Part shown: one piece after another, positions 24,502 to 37,129 of the stretch
How the letters are laid out: the number at the start of each line of letters is the position of its first letter
Numbering within the stretch: position 1 is the stretch's first letter
The notes under the pieces: model-generated
Databases searched by the model: none
Told to the model about the DNA's origin: nothing
Seen by the model: only the letters and a program-made list of their open reading frames with translations
Assembly: GCA_951230915.1 (NCBI GenBank)
Contig: OX579641.1
Location: 1,922,001-1,986,000, forward strand
From: Antitrichia curtipendula
Taxonomy: Eukaryota > Streptophyta > Bryopsida > Hypnales > Leucodontaceae
DNA: 64,000 bases
Direction of reading: 5' to 3'
Made by a program: the position numbers and the translations under genes

Positions 24502-27500
24502 AAGAAGTGGAACGAAGACAAGTTATTAGCTGGAGTAGAAACACCAAAGCCGAACAAATTGGTTGTGTAAAGGAACAAATTGGTTATGTAAATGACGATG
24601 ATGATGATTTTCTGCCCTTGGTTGTGTGCGGAAACAAATTCATTTCATGGGCGTAGCAGTAGCACGAGGGGATGATATTCATGTTCATACAATATGATCG
24701 ATCAACTAGTATCAATCAGGGGCAGGCAAGTCTAACCGACCTTGGCATGTAAAACTTCTGGGTACCAGAGACTCCTTCGACTAACGTAAATATTTTCAAA
24801 CAGTCTTACTTCCCCCTTAACGCGTACCAGCCAGCTCCGTTTTTAATTATGATACTAGTACGTACTTAGCTAGCTAGCTTGCTTCTGTTTCTGGTTAGTG
24901 ATGATCTAGTCCTCATTGGTCTAGCCTCCCAGTGCAGTTAGTAGTCCTCTTCGGGTTTACATATATATGGCTCCGTCTCCGTCCTGCTCAGGCCGGAGTT
25001 GGTCTCCCTCAACTAGCACTTTGAATTGTTATGTAGCGTATTGTCCTCTCGCTCTTCAACCACCGGGGGCCGGGCTTGCAATTAAGCTTGCTGTTGCATT
25101 GCCATCTTCCAAGCAAGGAGATATGGGATCCTGCAAGCTGATCCTAGTGAAGACAGACGTCCATGCAAGATTTTGACATGATCCTGTATAGTCCACCAAC
25201 TTCATGACTTTATTATTATGATTCAAGGTTAAATTTACAGTGTGCCTCGTTATGGATGCAATATCATCCACAAGTGCGTGGAATTTGTCTGATGAACAAC
25301 TCACAGGATTTCATATAGTCTTCACCTGTGAAATGTTACTTTGTACTAGCTGGGATGGATGAGTTAAGTTACTGCATGGCTTCCAGTTTCTGGGAGCTTT
25401 CAGAACTTGCTTAGGGCTTCGATCTCCATTGCCCGATTACCTAGGGAGATTCCTGTATATCTGGAGGAGAATGTTAACGCACGGGACAGTCGAATGTCTG
25501 GTTCTGCTAGCTAGTTCTCTATATACGAATATTGAGAGATCTGTCCTGACTTCTGTAATGAGATGATCATGTCCTTGTTCGAACTTCGAACCATCATTGC
25601 TCTTGGGAAAGGAGCCCTAGTATGCCGCCCCTGTCCCAGCGAAGTCTAGAAAACTGACTGGTGGGCTCCAAGTAAAAGGAAGACTGGAAGAGTAGACAAG
25701 GTAGCCGAAGTACTCAGTGAGCTAGTTCAGAACGCACTCCTGAAACTTCTTTCCTGTACTGTACAATAGACCATGTACTCAATAGCATGATCTCACCGCC
25801 TTGTCCTATTAAGTTTGCTTGTGTTCGCTCCATTATCCAAGACCAGGAAAGTCCGCTTAGTGACAACAGGGCGAGGTTGCCCATTAGGAAGTCTTGTCCG
25901 GAAAAAGTACATTCAACGCTTTTGTACGCAGTTCAGTGCCGTAGCTAGTGTGTCTTCCTCTTGTGTGCTTTTTACAGCCCTTCGATCTCATGCTTCGGTG
26001 TGCTTGTTTTTTTCTTTTCAGACTCGTACGTGGGAGGAGAAAGGAAAAATATATATCTACCAATTGCTCTGATCAATTTGAATTATCCTGTACTTTTCCC
26101 CATTGCACGCTTCTTGCATGGTGTCAGTCACGTAGAGAATTTCCGCCAACTGAAACTCGGAAACTGTTTTGAAATGAAAAATCAATAGTGCCCAAGCCAA
26201 GTACTGATGCCTTTCACTATTGTGGATAGCTTTTATATGTGCAATGTACGCAGTACAGGACTACACTCATGACTGCCGTCAGGCTGCCCCACACTGTAGT
26301 CGAAAGTCTTCAGCTACTACTAATCCACAACCTAATTAATGGAATTCATCGCCGTAGATATAAAATCCGTGAGAGTCAAAATGTTTGAGGGCGTTGAATG
26401 TCTTTTTAGTTGAATCTTGGACATCTAATTAAATATGTAAAGGGCTCACTTTTTTCTTACCAGCCACGTACAACAGGAGAGTGTTCGAGTTGCCTCCTAA
26501 TTTAATTAGACTGTCTAGGTTTCCTGTCCAGTTCAGTTTTCTCCAAGAGAATATTATCACAAACTTTCCAAATAAAGAACCATCGATGTTTTGGAGAAAT
26601 TTTCTATCCCCAGTACAGTAGTGAAAGATTTCCGAGTTAGGGTCGAGTAAGAGATTGAAAGAGGGTGTAGCTTGAGGTGCTATCTAGCTAGGTCAATAAT
26701 GTGGATATCTTTTCCCAGAGGTTAGAATCTGCGTGATATTGTTGTGACCAAGTTCATTCCCTAAGATATGATAGCTCCCAAAGTCTACAAAGTCGATCTA
26801 TCTAGACAGTGCGGGATTACACATGCCGCCCAAGAGTGGCTGGATAGGCCGGAGATGGGGTCCCCCCGGGGTCCCGGCCTCAGGCTTTTCCTTGATAATC
26901 TGTGCATGAAGAATTGGAGGTTGTGAGAAAAAGGTTCTTCTGGACAATGCCCTTGACCTGTCTGGGCAGACAATCATGGCTGCGTCCGCCACTCACAAGT
27001 GCTGGCTGATGCGAGAGAGCCCCTGCCTTGTCCAACTTGGTAAGTAGGTCCAGAGTCCGGACTAGGGTTTTCAGTCCTGGGTCCCATGGAATCAATCGTG
27101 TTTCCATGCTTCCGTGTTATCCATCCAATGGAATAGTGTAGTTTAATAAATCCCTTGTTTTCAGTTGCTCTACTGTTGATTTGATGTGGGATTGTGGGGT
27201 GGATGCCTGGACAAGAGTCATCAGTCAGTTGGGTTTGGAGACAGCCCTACAATGGCATCACATGGGTAGCTACTGCGGGTCACCAATGGATTGGCTCATG
27301 TTGGGCTTCTGGTGTCAGGGGGATATGGACCGGACCCAGTTTGCGTGCTTGGTAGTACTGGCTAATTTGGTACTTGGAGAGGAACATGGGTATGAAAATG
27401 CAAAATGCAAATGAAATGAAATGAAATGAAGAGCTTGCATGGGGAAAAAAAACTCAAGAATCTTCACTCAAGATGAAGCACTTTTTGAATTGGGGAGTAC

Positions 27501-27924
27501 GAGTAAGTTGATTATGACCACTTTGTCTTGCAAGCTACACTTCCAATCACGGAATCAAGATTCTTCACGTGGTTTTGAGACTCGTGTGCATGCATGATGA
27601 AAAATGCAAAAAAAACACTTGGAGGATAAGTTGGCCTCCAAGTGATTTTCAAGATGATTCTATTAAGTGCAACACGCTAATTGCTTTATATCACACTTCT
27701 TTTTAATTAAGTGTTGACACACCAATTGCTTTACATCGCACTTGTCTTTTATTAGAACAAAGTTCATTTTCAAAATTTTAACAACTAGAAGGCAGAGAAG
27801 ATACTCCCTTTGTGCATTCACTTTTGCACATAATTAATACCAAATTGGAAATGCTCAATTATTTTGAAAAAATCAAGGTATTTTGACCAAAATAAATATA
27901 TTTTAACTAGTATAATAAATATTC
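24502..27924. other. AP2 3' flank and intergenic DNA
   Basis: The first part should contain the AP2 3' UTR. No single polyadenylation site can be chosen. Composition stays intermediate up to about 27,420 and then becomes AT-rich. ORFs at 25056-25304, 25815-26188, 26785-27107 and 27181-27414 show no recognisable domain. The tetra- and pentanucleotide runs GCTAGCTAGCTT (24868) and AATGA (27405-27430) are simple repeats. A short imperfect duplication ('ccaattgctttacatcgcact' type) lies at 27665-27750. Confidence 0.35.
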
Positions 27925-27928
27925 TTAA

Positions 27929-28853
27929 CCTCTAAAGGACCAGCATGCATTTGGGGGCAACATAGAAATTTTGGGCAAGTATGTGTGATTGGAGATTTTG
28001 CATATTTTAGGCTGAAATTGTTGTAGAAGGTAGGGGCAAGGAATATCTTTAATATGCATTAAATTTTATGACATTTAGAAATGTGAGTCAAAAGTTATGG
28101 CCTAATATGTTAATTTTTTTTCCCGAACGGGCAAAACGGACATATAGAAGAAAAAAATAAAAATAAAATTGATAAACAAATATTTGAAATAGGTTTTCTA
28201 AAGTTATATGTATGTGGAAAGCTTTAAATCATTCCATTTTGATCAACAAGTCAAAAGTTATGAGGAGTTTTTGTTTGTGGACAGTTATAGATTCTCTACT
28301 CTAAAATAAACTTTGAAGTCCTTTATTTACTCAATTTTCAGTATTTTTGAAAAAAAAATAATGAAATCATAGGATGTAGATTATTTATTACATGTTTCAA
28401 CCACTGGAATTGTCATTTTTTAATTCCATAACTAAATTCTTAACAATTTTGTATTTTGAATCATTTTCTAATTCTTTCGATTTATTATTTTCTTCCTATA
28501 CGTTATACAATTCCAAATGATCTCAAAAAATTTAAGCATGTAGCTAACTTGCTTAGAAGAATGAATCCAAAGAAGCAACACCATTTTGGACATTTTTTCA
28601 TACATATGTGACCTTGTAAAGTGTAGCTACTTGGTTTTCCGCGGGGACAAAAAAAGGATTTTTGTCACTTCAAACGCTAATATCTTGCAATTTGTATAGT
28701 GGAAATTTCTGAATTTTTTTCCACATCTTCTCAAACCAGCGTACTACAAGTACCTATGGTTTTATGTGTCCAAAAATGTTTTATTTTCTAATTTTTTCAC
28801 TTGTACAATTTTGGAACGTTTTTGGTGAAAACATAGTCAAGGAACTTTAGGGA
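27929..28853 (+). mobile_element. TTAA-flanked piggyBac-type non-autonomous element, copy 1 (925 bp)
   Basis: TTAA at 27925-27928 and 28854-28857 flank termini CCTCTAAAGG and, on the other strand, TCCCTAAAGTTCC. The interior is homologous along its length to the elements at 34738-35651 and 49633-50565. It includes the shared block 'acaattccaaatgatct' and the 'ggacattttttcata' segment. No intact ORF is present. The corresponding frame that is open in the other two copies has a stop here. Confidence 0.75.
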
Positions 28854-28857
28854 TTAA

Positions 28858-31766
28858 GAGTTCATATGGATGTAGTAATTTGATATTAAAAATTGGTAAG
28901 ATTTTTTCTTTTGAATATTCAAGTAAACTAATTTTTAAAAAGTTGAAATGAAAAATCAAGGTGAATTTTTTTTAAATCATAATTGTTTTCATCTTCCACC
29001 TTCTACAATTCTTTTAATGCACCTCCAATGCATGATTTGATTAAAAGATTAAATTTTTAGTGATTCCAAAATTTCAACATATGATGAATGTATTATATCA
29101 AATGCAAATAGTGTCAAAAATTTTGCCATTTTTTCATCCTCATGTTTATGCATCTATTTGTTCCCATTAAATCCTAGTGACATCCATCTCTACAACTTCT
29201 CAACAAAGCTTTATAGGTTGATGAAACCTTTTTGGTGACGTTGCATTGCAATGAGATCTGTTTAAGTATATCTATATGTGAACATTGTCACAATTCACGT
29301 CCCATTGTCACAAAAACCCTTAAGTTTTTCATTTTCAATCTCTCATCCAAAAATATAGTCATTCATTAATCCACTCAAACATGGGCTTTTGGTTCAAATT
29401 ACCACTACATTGCAACATGCTCTATCCTAGTTTCACCAAATGGACTCTTGTCTAACAAGCGAGAAAAAACACGAGGTATAACAAAGTTAATCATAAAGTG
29501 TGTACAATGCACAACTAGGAGCTGAAATTTGAGAAAAACACAAGACGAAATTCGTTAGACCACCCTTGATGGAGTTTGTTGTTGTGTTTCTTTTGTACTA
29601 TTTTTAATTAAACCTTTGTCTTACACCACTATTATAATTTAGGACGACCTTTATGATTGACTCTAATGTTTGAAAAAAACTTTGTAAAGCTGAGATCAAG
29701 GAGGAATTATCTTCAATTGGGTTTTATCAAATATGTCTTTTGTTCCAATGGCATTCACTTGCCTCGGTGCCAAAACTGACTCCCATTTTCATTTGTCCAA
29801 TATTCCTCTGCTTCCTTAGGACCCATACTACGGGAGGCAATCCATTCTTAATTACCCCCCATTATGGCAATTTTTGTTGTAGTCTTTTTGTGCCGAAAGA
29901 GATGAACAATGATCAATTATGGCACAACTCCTAGCGTAGTTGTAGCACATTATGATTGGCTATAAGACTCTCAATATTGTAACTAACCCTTGGTTGGAAA
30001 TAACAAAATCTATATGATCAGTATAGGTCAAACATAATCTCCAATTAAAAAACTCATACTTAGTAATTATGTTTTGAAAAATAAAAATCTGGAAAATTAC
30101 AAAAACCTTCCAAATTCTACTTTTGAACACGGGAAATCTCCCTGTTGAAGAAATCCACCTTGCACAAATACGTGTAACTGTTTAAGTGGTCAAAAATGGG
30201 TTGCTTCCCTTAGTTCTCTGTTGTGTTCTCTCTTTTTGCTTGGTAATGAAAGGTTACTATTTTTTGGCGGGTTTGGTGTCTGCCTTGGTCGTTGGTTTTG
30301 ATGTTTGTATTTTTTTTAAATTCCGCCGGGGACTGGTTCCCTTGGTTCGTTATACTGTTTCCTCTATCAATGGAAATAATCCATGTGTTTCAAAAAAGAA
30401 GGAGAGAAAGGTTACTGTTTTAAGAAAAAACAAAACAAAACAAAACAGGCACAAGGTGGAACCACGAGTGGGACTCCCTCACTCCTCTGAGTCAGCCCAA
30501 GGTAAGTTTCAACAAATCAGGTATATTTTGAAATCAGGCCTTTTTTGAAACTTGAATGACTGCTTCGCCGGCGGCAAACTTAATAAATATTCCTTTTCCC
30601 AGTCGCCCTCAATTGATTGTGGGAGTAAAGGCCGTAAAATCTGGAGAATCCATGGGCTTGGGTTCTGGAATCTTGGAGCGTGCCCAATTGCCCATCAATG
30701 TCAAAAATGCTCCTTTTCATGACCTAAGAATCGGCTTGGGTTCCCCTCATTTAGCACATGCTGTCCTCCCTCTTCACTCTTCGGGGCTCGCATTGAAGAT
30801 CTTACCCTCCCACTGTACCTAAAGATTATATTCTAATGGCACAGAATAGAATAGAATAAAATAAATAACCACTGCACTGCACTGCACTGTATTGTATTGT
30901 AATTCATTGGCTTTGCATGAGTGACGGCATTAATGAATTTTAGGGCGGGACAACAACATTACAAGAGTGAATCTAAGTTCAGTTAGTAGGGGACATTAAT
31001 ACTAAGTTACGGAACTAATAAGTTAAGGAATGCCTGAAGTGGCCTGGAGCCGCTTAACGGCTGGAACGAAGACTGAGCAGCTCCAGGGCAGGGCAGGGCA
31101 GGCCGGAATAGGCCTCTCCAAATGAAACTTCGTGGTTTCTAAGTTACAGGTAATAAAAACTCTCTTACTGCATATCCTCTTTGTGCATATCCATTCTTTT
31201 TGTGCGCAACTTGCTGTAATGGAGTTTGTAGGTGGGCCCAATTTGAAAGACATTCTATGAAAATTCTTGTATTGGAAGTTGATATTTGTTAAGAAGCAAT
31301 TCATTACACCTTTCTAATATGCATAAATCTTTCTTAGTGCATAGTCCCAACACCATGCACTATGGGAGACAATCAATTCTTGATGAGTCCCCCATTCTTG
31401 CGATGTAGGCTGTTCTCTTTTCCGTTCAAGAAGTAATGAGCATCCATAAATTATGGCACAATTCCCAATGCAATTTTGGCACATCATGATTGGCTACAAG
31501 ATTGTAAATATTGCAACTATCCCTTGTTGGATTTTGCAACCATCTCATGGGCGGAAATAGAATGGTCTATGTGATCAGTATGAATCAAACAGAATCTTTA
31601 GCTACAAAATTTAGAGTAATTATGTTTTGAGAAATATAGATATTTTTAAATTATAGAAACCTTTTGAATTCTATTTCTACACGTGACAAAATATCCCCAT
31701 CAATGAATCCCGCCTTGTAGATATGTGTATTTACTTCAGTGGTCAAAAATGGGTTGTTTCCAATAT
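28858..31766. other. AT-rich intergenic DNA with a duplicated repeat
   Basis: About 410 bases at 29800-30212 are repeated in diverged form at 31350-31766, with a shorter relative at 32400-32640. Shared words include 'gattggcta-aaga', 'tgatcagta' and 'agtggtcaaaaatgggttg'. A somewhat GC-richer patch (30186-31310) has ORFs 30186-30548, 30556-30822 and 31023-31304 without recognisable domains. These are not called as genes. Confidence 0.45.
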
Positions 31767-31770
31767 TTAA

Positions 31771-31968
31771 CCCCTAAAGTCCAATTTGAGGTTATTGTGG
31801 CATAATTTTTGCTTCCGAGAACCGATTGAAATAAAAATTATATTCCCAGAAAGCTGATAAGTTTTTCTATCATATGAGAAAGTTTCAAAAAGTTTCAGTA
31901 AAAATTGAGATCATAGGAGCCTACCCGAAATCCATTTTGTCCCCCGTAGGGACAATGGACTTTAGGGG
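31771..31968. mobile_element. 198-bp TTAA-flanked MITE with 13-bp perfect TIRs
   Basis: TTAA at 31767-31770 and 31969-31972 flank CCCCTAAAGTCCA, which is repeated exactly in inverse at the right end. This is the cleanest small member of the TTAA family. A degenerate relative of its interior and right end appears at 40330-40520 ('ccaatttgtccctcgaaagga', then 'catttaggagctaa'). Confidence 0.8.
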
Positions 31969-31989
31969 TTAAGAGAGTTTCTACTTGTA

Positions 31990-32815
31990 ATTAGAACTTG
32001 ATTTCTTTTTCCTATTGGAAGCACATTCAAAATCACTTTGCATGGGTACAAGGAAACTCAAATTTAGACATTGGACAAAGAAAATAAACCACTTCATAAG
32101 CTAGCTAAAAGACAAAAATTATAGTGGTATTGACAAATCACGGTTACAATTGCACTTTTGCCTTCAAATTGGATGCAATTTGGAGTGATTATTATAGTGG
32201 TTGACCCATTTTCAATCAGCTACCTATTTTCGCAAGTTAGATTGTTATATTTCCAATCAATTGTAATAAAAAAATATGACTCTTGTTGGTTTAGGCGACA
32301 ACTCGTGCATAGCAAGATCAACAAGAATGTAGGAGAGGTGTACAATGAAAGCATAAAATGATCACCAAATGTACATTGAAAGCAAAAATTACCATTTACA
32401 TTGAAGCATTGTTGATTTTGTAACCAATGTATGGTTGGAAATAGGATGACCTATACAACAAGAGTAGGTGACCTACACAATGGAATCTTCACAACAAAAT
32501 TCTTGATAATTTTGTTTTCTAGGAAAAAAAATGAAATCCTTCTTAAATCTATTTGTCTAAACATGAAAATCTTTCCCCTCACCAAATCCATATTGTAGAT
32601 ATGCTAAATTACTTAAGTAATCGGAAATGAATCCTCTACCTTACTAAATGTAATTTTCCACTACTACTATAATTTTTGTCTTTTAGCTAGCAAGCTTATA
32701 AAGTGGTTTAATTTCTTTGTCCAATGTCAAAATTTGAGTTTTCTTGTACATGTCCCAAGTTACTTTCGAATGAGCTTCCAGTGATAGAAATTTCAAATTC
32801 TAATTCCTAAACCTT
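31990..32815. repeat. Foldback-like element with long inverted arms
   Basis: The left arm (about 31990-32130) and right arm (about 32645-32815) are diverged reverse complements. Shared words are 'acattggacaaagaaa-taaaccact', 'ctagctaaaagacaaaaatt' and 'tggaagc-cattc'. The loop of about 500 bases has no recognisable gene. Arm identity looks like 80-90% by eye. Confidence 0.65.
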
Positions 32816-34737
32816 AAAAAGTTAGATCTATATTTGTTAGGCCAAATTTTAGAGTGCATTATAAGTTAATCTTTTATGGAGGCACGGCAATGGCATGTAT
32901 TGAGTAGATTCTAATATTTCAATGGAAACATGTCCCAATGCTAATGGCACCTTCCACGTTAACTTCACAGGTGCAACCCTTCAAGGCTCTTGCACAACAA
33001 TAAGACTCCATTTGTTGTGCCTTCCAAGCTCCTCCACACTTATTGGTCAACAAAATCATTGCAACAACTAAATCTCAAAGGCGCTAAATGGGAAGAATTT
33101 TGCTTCAACATGAACAATCCTACACTATTACTCACTAGCATGGGCCTTCAACTAATGACATTAAGAGCTTTAGAGTTTGTAGTAACGTGCAAGGGTTGAG
33201 GCATTGTGTCCGGGTTTGTCACATTAAGAAAACATATGCGTAAGTACGCTCCTCATGTACCATTGCAATGCTCCAAAATCGGTCCATGATTGAAGATGCT
33301 CTTACATTACTATGATTTTTTGAAAAAAAATTCTAAAATGAAATTACACAAGAGCTTCCCACATATCTAATTTTGACATTGATCAAACTAGGCAATGGGT
33401 GGAACAATGGTGTTAGTATGTGAGCATGAAAATGCAAGCATTTGAACTTCAAGGCTTTTGGAGGGACTTTACAATGCCAAATTGCATAAGAGAAAAATTA
33501 ATTGGCTAAAAAATGACAAAAAAACTATGAAGTTTTCACCAAGAACTTCAGACTAAAAAAAATGTAGATGAAATCGCTAGATTGAGGATGAAAACAAAAA
33601 TATGGATATGTGATATATGCTAATGTGATATTTTCTATCCAATATGTGGATGAATGCTGAAATTTGGAGCACCACTATAACATTTTATATCGCCACTTTG
33701 ACACTTCATGAAAAATGAAAAATGACTTGGTGAATTTTGAGTATATATATAAGTAGATATTCTACAACCCTTGAAGGTGCTTATAATGTAAACATTATAA
33801 TATAGGTACTTATATCATAGTTACACTATGATTATAGAAGGTTTCTATAATATAAACACCTATGACATAGGTGTATAGTCTTCTAGACTCATATGCTCAT
33901 GCTCCTAGGCTCACATAATAGCAACCCTCACGGGTAAGTAGAAGAAAGAGCCCGGACCATAAACCATGGATGTTCAATGTTGCCAATGAGCATTCCAAGG
34001 GAATGATTGAAGACTCAAAGTTGCCAATGTTGGGAATTGTGTCTCGAAACAAGCTGGGTTGGAATGGAACACAATGGACTCCATTTTGGAGAGATGCCCC
34101 ATGTCATTTAGCATTTGTGTTATAATGTTGGTTTTATAATTTGCATAGGAATTAGAGAAATTAAAATAAAATAAAATAAAAATTTGGGATCTTGTGAAAA
34201 GTGATTGAATCTTTTAATGCACCGTTGATATTTTTTATTTTTGAAAAAATGTGGCAGAAAAATTGATCACAAAATGGTATCATGTATTGTTATTCCTTAC
34301 AACATGGTCATATTGCAAGGATTTAATTGGAAGTGTTGAAAGTTTCATGAACTTGTAAAAATTGGTAGAAGTGTGACTAATATGATGTGGTAGATTTTAA
34401 AAATATAATCCCTAGTGCAAAATTTTGTCACAAACGGTGGTCAAAGTCATCTGAAATTCTTAGGTTGGATCCAAAAAAGCTTTTTCCTTCACTTCAAATG
34501 CTAACTTTTTCTAATTTGATTGGTCAAATGTCATAAATTTTTTAATATATGTTTACATATAAGTGTGGTGCAAAATCTCATGGTTAGATTCTTCCAAAAA
34601 TCATACATTTTTTTCATGACTTGAGAGCAAGAAATAACATTTTTGAGTGATTTTAGAGGAAATAAATGCCTTGGGACTTTAGGAGTTAATGAAATGCTTT
34701 AGGAAATAGAATTAATGGATAGTATGACCTCATTTGA
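32816..34737. other. AT-rich intergenic DNA with a partial TTAA-type element
   Basis: A right terminus (GGGACTTTAGGAG then TTAA, ending at 34685) belongs to the TTAA class. Its last 250 bases resemble the right part of the element at 37130-38303. The left end was not found. The zone 33770-33900 shares palindromic words with 9720-9900. Confidence 0.4.
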
Positions 34738-35651
34738 CCCCTAAAGGATTAAACATTGTTTTTTGACAATATAGCAATTTTGGGCAGCTCACTACGACTA
34801 GATTTTTTTTTTTTCTTTGAAATTTTCACATAAGATGTCCTCAAGGAGTAGCTTTAACGCCCAACAATTTTCATAACTTTTGACTACGTGGTTAAAAAGT
34901 TATTGCGTGATATGTCATTTTCAATGGTCGGCGGGCAGCCCGTGGAGCTGAAAAAACTTCTTTAAAAATCACTTTTTTTTTAAATAATAATTTGAAATTG
35001 ATTTTTTAGATTTATATATACATGGTAAGCTTTGAATCATTCCATTTTGGTTAATGAGATGAAAGTTATGAGGAGTTTTAGTTTGAGGGTAGTTATGGAA
35101 TCTCTACTCTAAGATAAAATTTGAAGTCCTTTACTTAACTCAATTTTCAATATTTTTGGAAAAAAAATAAAAACATTGGATGTAGATTGTTTATTACAAC
35201 ATACAACCGTCGGGATTGGCATTTTTCAATTCCATATTTAAATTCTTAACAATTTAGTGTTTTGAATCATTCTCTACCTCTTCCTACTTACTATTTTTTT
35301 CCTATATGTTTTACAATTCCAAATGATCTGAAATTGTTCAAGCATGTAGCCAATTTGCCTTGAGTGAATCCAAAGCGTAACCACCGTTTTGGACATTTTT
35401 TCATACAAATTTGACCTTGTGGAGTGCAGCTGCCCGGATTTTTGCAGGGACAAGAAAGGGATTTTTGTTAGTTCAAACGCTATTATCTTGCAATCCCACA
35501 TGGTAGAAATTTCTGAAATTTTCCCCAAAACTTCTCAAACTAGTTTAATATAAGATCCTACGGTTACATTTTTTCTAAAATTTGGTCCTTGTATTAGAAA
35601 TAGCAATTTTGGAGCGGTTTTGGTAGAAACATAGTCTCCGACCTTTAGGGG
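34738..35651 (+). mobile_element. TTAA-flanked piggyBac-type non-autonomous element, copy 2 (914 bp)
   Basis: The termini are CCCCTAAAGG and, on the other strand, CCCCTAAAGG, a 10-bp perfect TIR. The right flank is TTAA (35652-35655) and the left is TTGA, a one-base decay. It is homologous throughout to copy 3 at 49633-50565, which lies in the opposite orientation. Confidence 0.8.
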
Positions 35652-35764
35652 TTAATTTGAGTTTTGAAATTTGTGCTCTATTTTGTTCATTCTTCTTCTT
35701 TTGATCACTACATCAATCATGAAAGCCCTAATGAGGAAAACTGAGACTCTAGCCAATGACAAAC

Positions 35765-36235
35765 AAATTGCCTAATGCAGACATCTAGGAAATGACTCAT
35801 TACAATCTTATATCAACCCATCACAAACTTTTTCTATTAAATGAAATTAGGACTTCATTAGGTTGGTTAGTGGCCAAAATCAATGCCTTGGGTGATGGGG
35901 ATGGAGTTATTAGTGACTAGTTTAGGAACTTCTATCTTTTCAATGTTGATTCCTCTCAAGAAGTGATTTTTTTATTCCTTCATGTTGTGGCAATGTTAGG
36001 AAATGTTGTGGCTATATTAGGAAACATTGAGATTGCTTTAAGTGGTAAGGTGACCATTATGGATACACTTTTGGGTGGTTTGGGGGTAGTTTAGAGACTG
36101 TTTCGGGTCAACTAGGCACCTTACTTCAAAAATTCATAACAAATTCATACTTTGTCAAAAACATAAGATTTCAATTGCTCTCTTCATTTCTCACATTTGT
36201 CTATGCATGGAAAAAATCAATCTTTTTTCAATAAT
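35765..36235 (+). repeat. Second copy of the Harbinger-like element interior
   Basis: The sequence matches 4795-5250 with moderate divergence. The longest shared words are 'taggttggttagtggccaaaatcaatg' in substance and 'cttgggtgatggggatgga' against 'cttgggtgatggtgatgga'. The GGGCCGG termini of the first copy are absent here. Confidence 0.65.
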
Positions 36236-37125
36236 GTCAACTAGGCAAACCAATCATATGCCTGTCATAGGTTGGTTTATCTTAGATAAACCTGTCATGT
36301 AAAGTGCATGAGTGTTAATAAGGTTGCAAATTTGCAACTAGTTTAAGAGGATATAATTAATTGGGTTTCTCAAGTAACTTTTAAAGTTGCAAGAACTGAT
36401 TATCAACTTCCAACCTCTGAATCTGTCTCTCTATACCCTTACCATACCTTTAAAATTAGATTTGATTACAAAATTGAATTACATGAGTTCAATTAACGAA
36501 GAATATGCCGAGTGACAGCATGCTGAGTACACTTGCTTTGCCATGTTTTCAAGGAGATGGTCGGTTATGCCAAACCTGTTTTCATGTGCAGAACATAAGG
36601 AACACCAGACTTCCGTTTTCAAACCCAAGCACAGGTTCCATGGGGCACATCCACCCAGTTTCAATGTTTCCTGGTAAGTACAAATATTGTTGGATTTTGT
36701 CAAAATGAATCCATAAAAATATACTCCCTCCATGGGTCCAACCTGAATAATAAGTATCTATGGGCGTCTTGTAAGCAATCCACACTATTGGTAACCTAGT
36801 GAATAAAATTATCTTAAATGGTTCCTTAGCCAAACCCGATCTTTGAATTAATTGTTACGTCCTTCCTACGCATGGGGAGGACCATTGACTAGTTATACAA
36901 TGTTATGTTTTTTTTCTCTCGATAACACAAAACAACATGTATGAATAATTTGAATACCTAATCATTGTCCAAGAAGTCAACTTGTTCAGATTAACACGCT
37001 AAGGCTAAAAAGTGGTCAATGGGTGACTTGTTGTTCACTCCAAAAACAAAGAATGTACCTATTGGTTCCATAATCCAAGCATTTTGGTGACTACCTTGGT
37101 CTTGGGGGATTGCATCTTTTTAGGA
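36236..37125. other. Intergenic DNA with a possible Stowaway end
   Basis: TACTCCCTCCATGGGTCC at 36722 looks like a Stowaway terminus, but I found no partner end. The ORFs at 36479-36833 overlap it on both strands and show no recognisable protein. The last 130 bases resemble the MITE region at 1080-1260. Confidence 0.3.
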
Positions 37126-37129
37126 TTAA

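Noticed and set aside
35274..35528. A small ORF shared by TTAA elements copy 2 and copy 3
   Set aside because: The similarity follows from recent common descent of the elements. The same frame is closed in copy 1 and no domain is visible.
36722..36740. Stowaway-like terminus CTCCCTCCATGG
   Set aside because: No partner terminus with a TA flank was found, so no element can be drawn.
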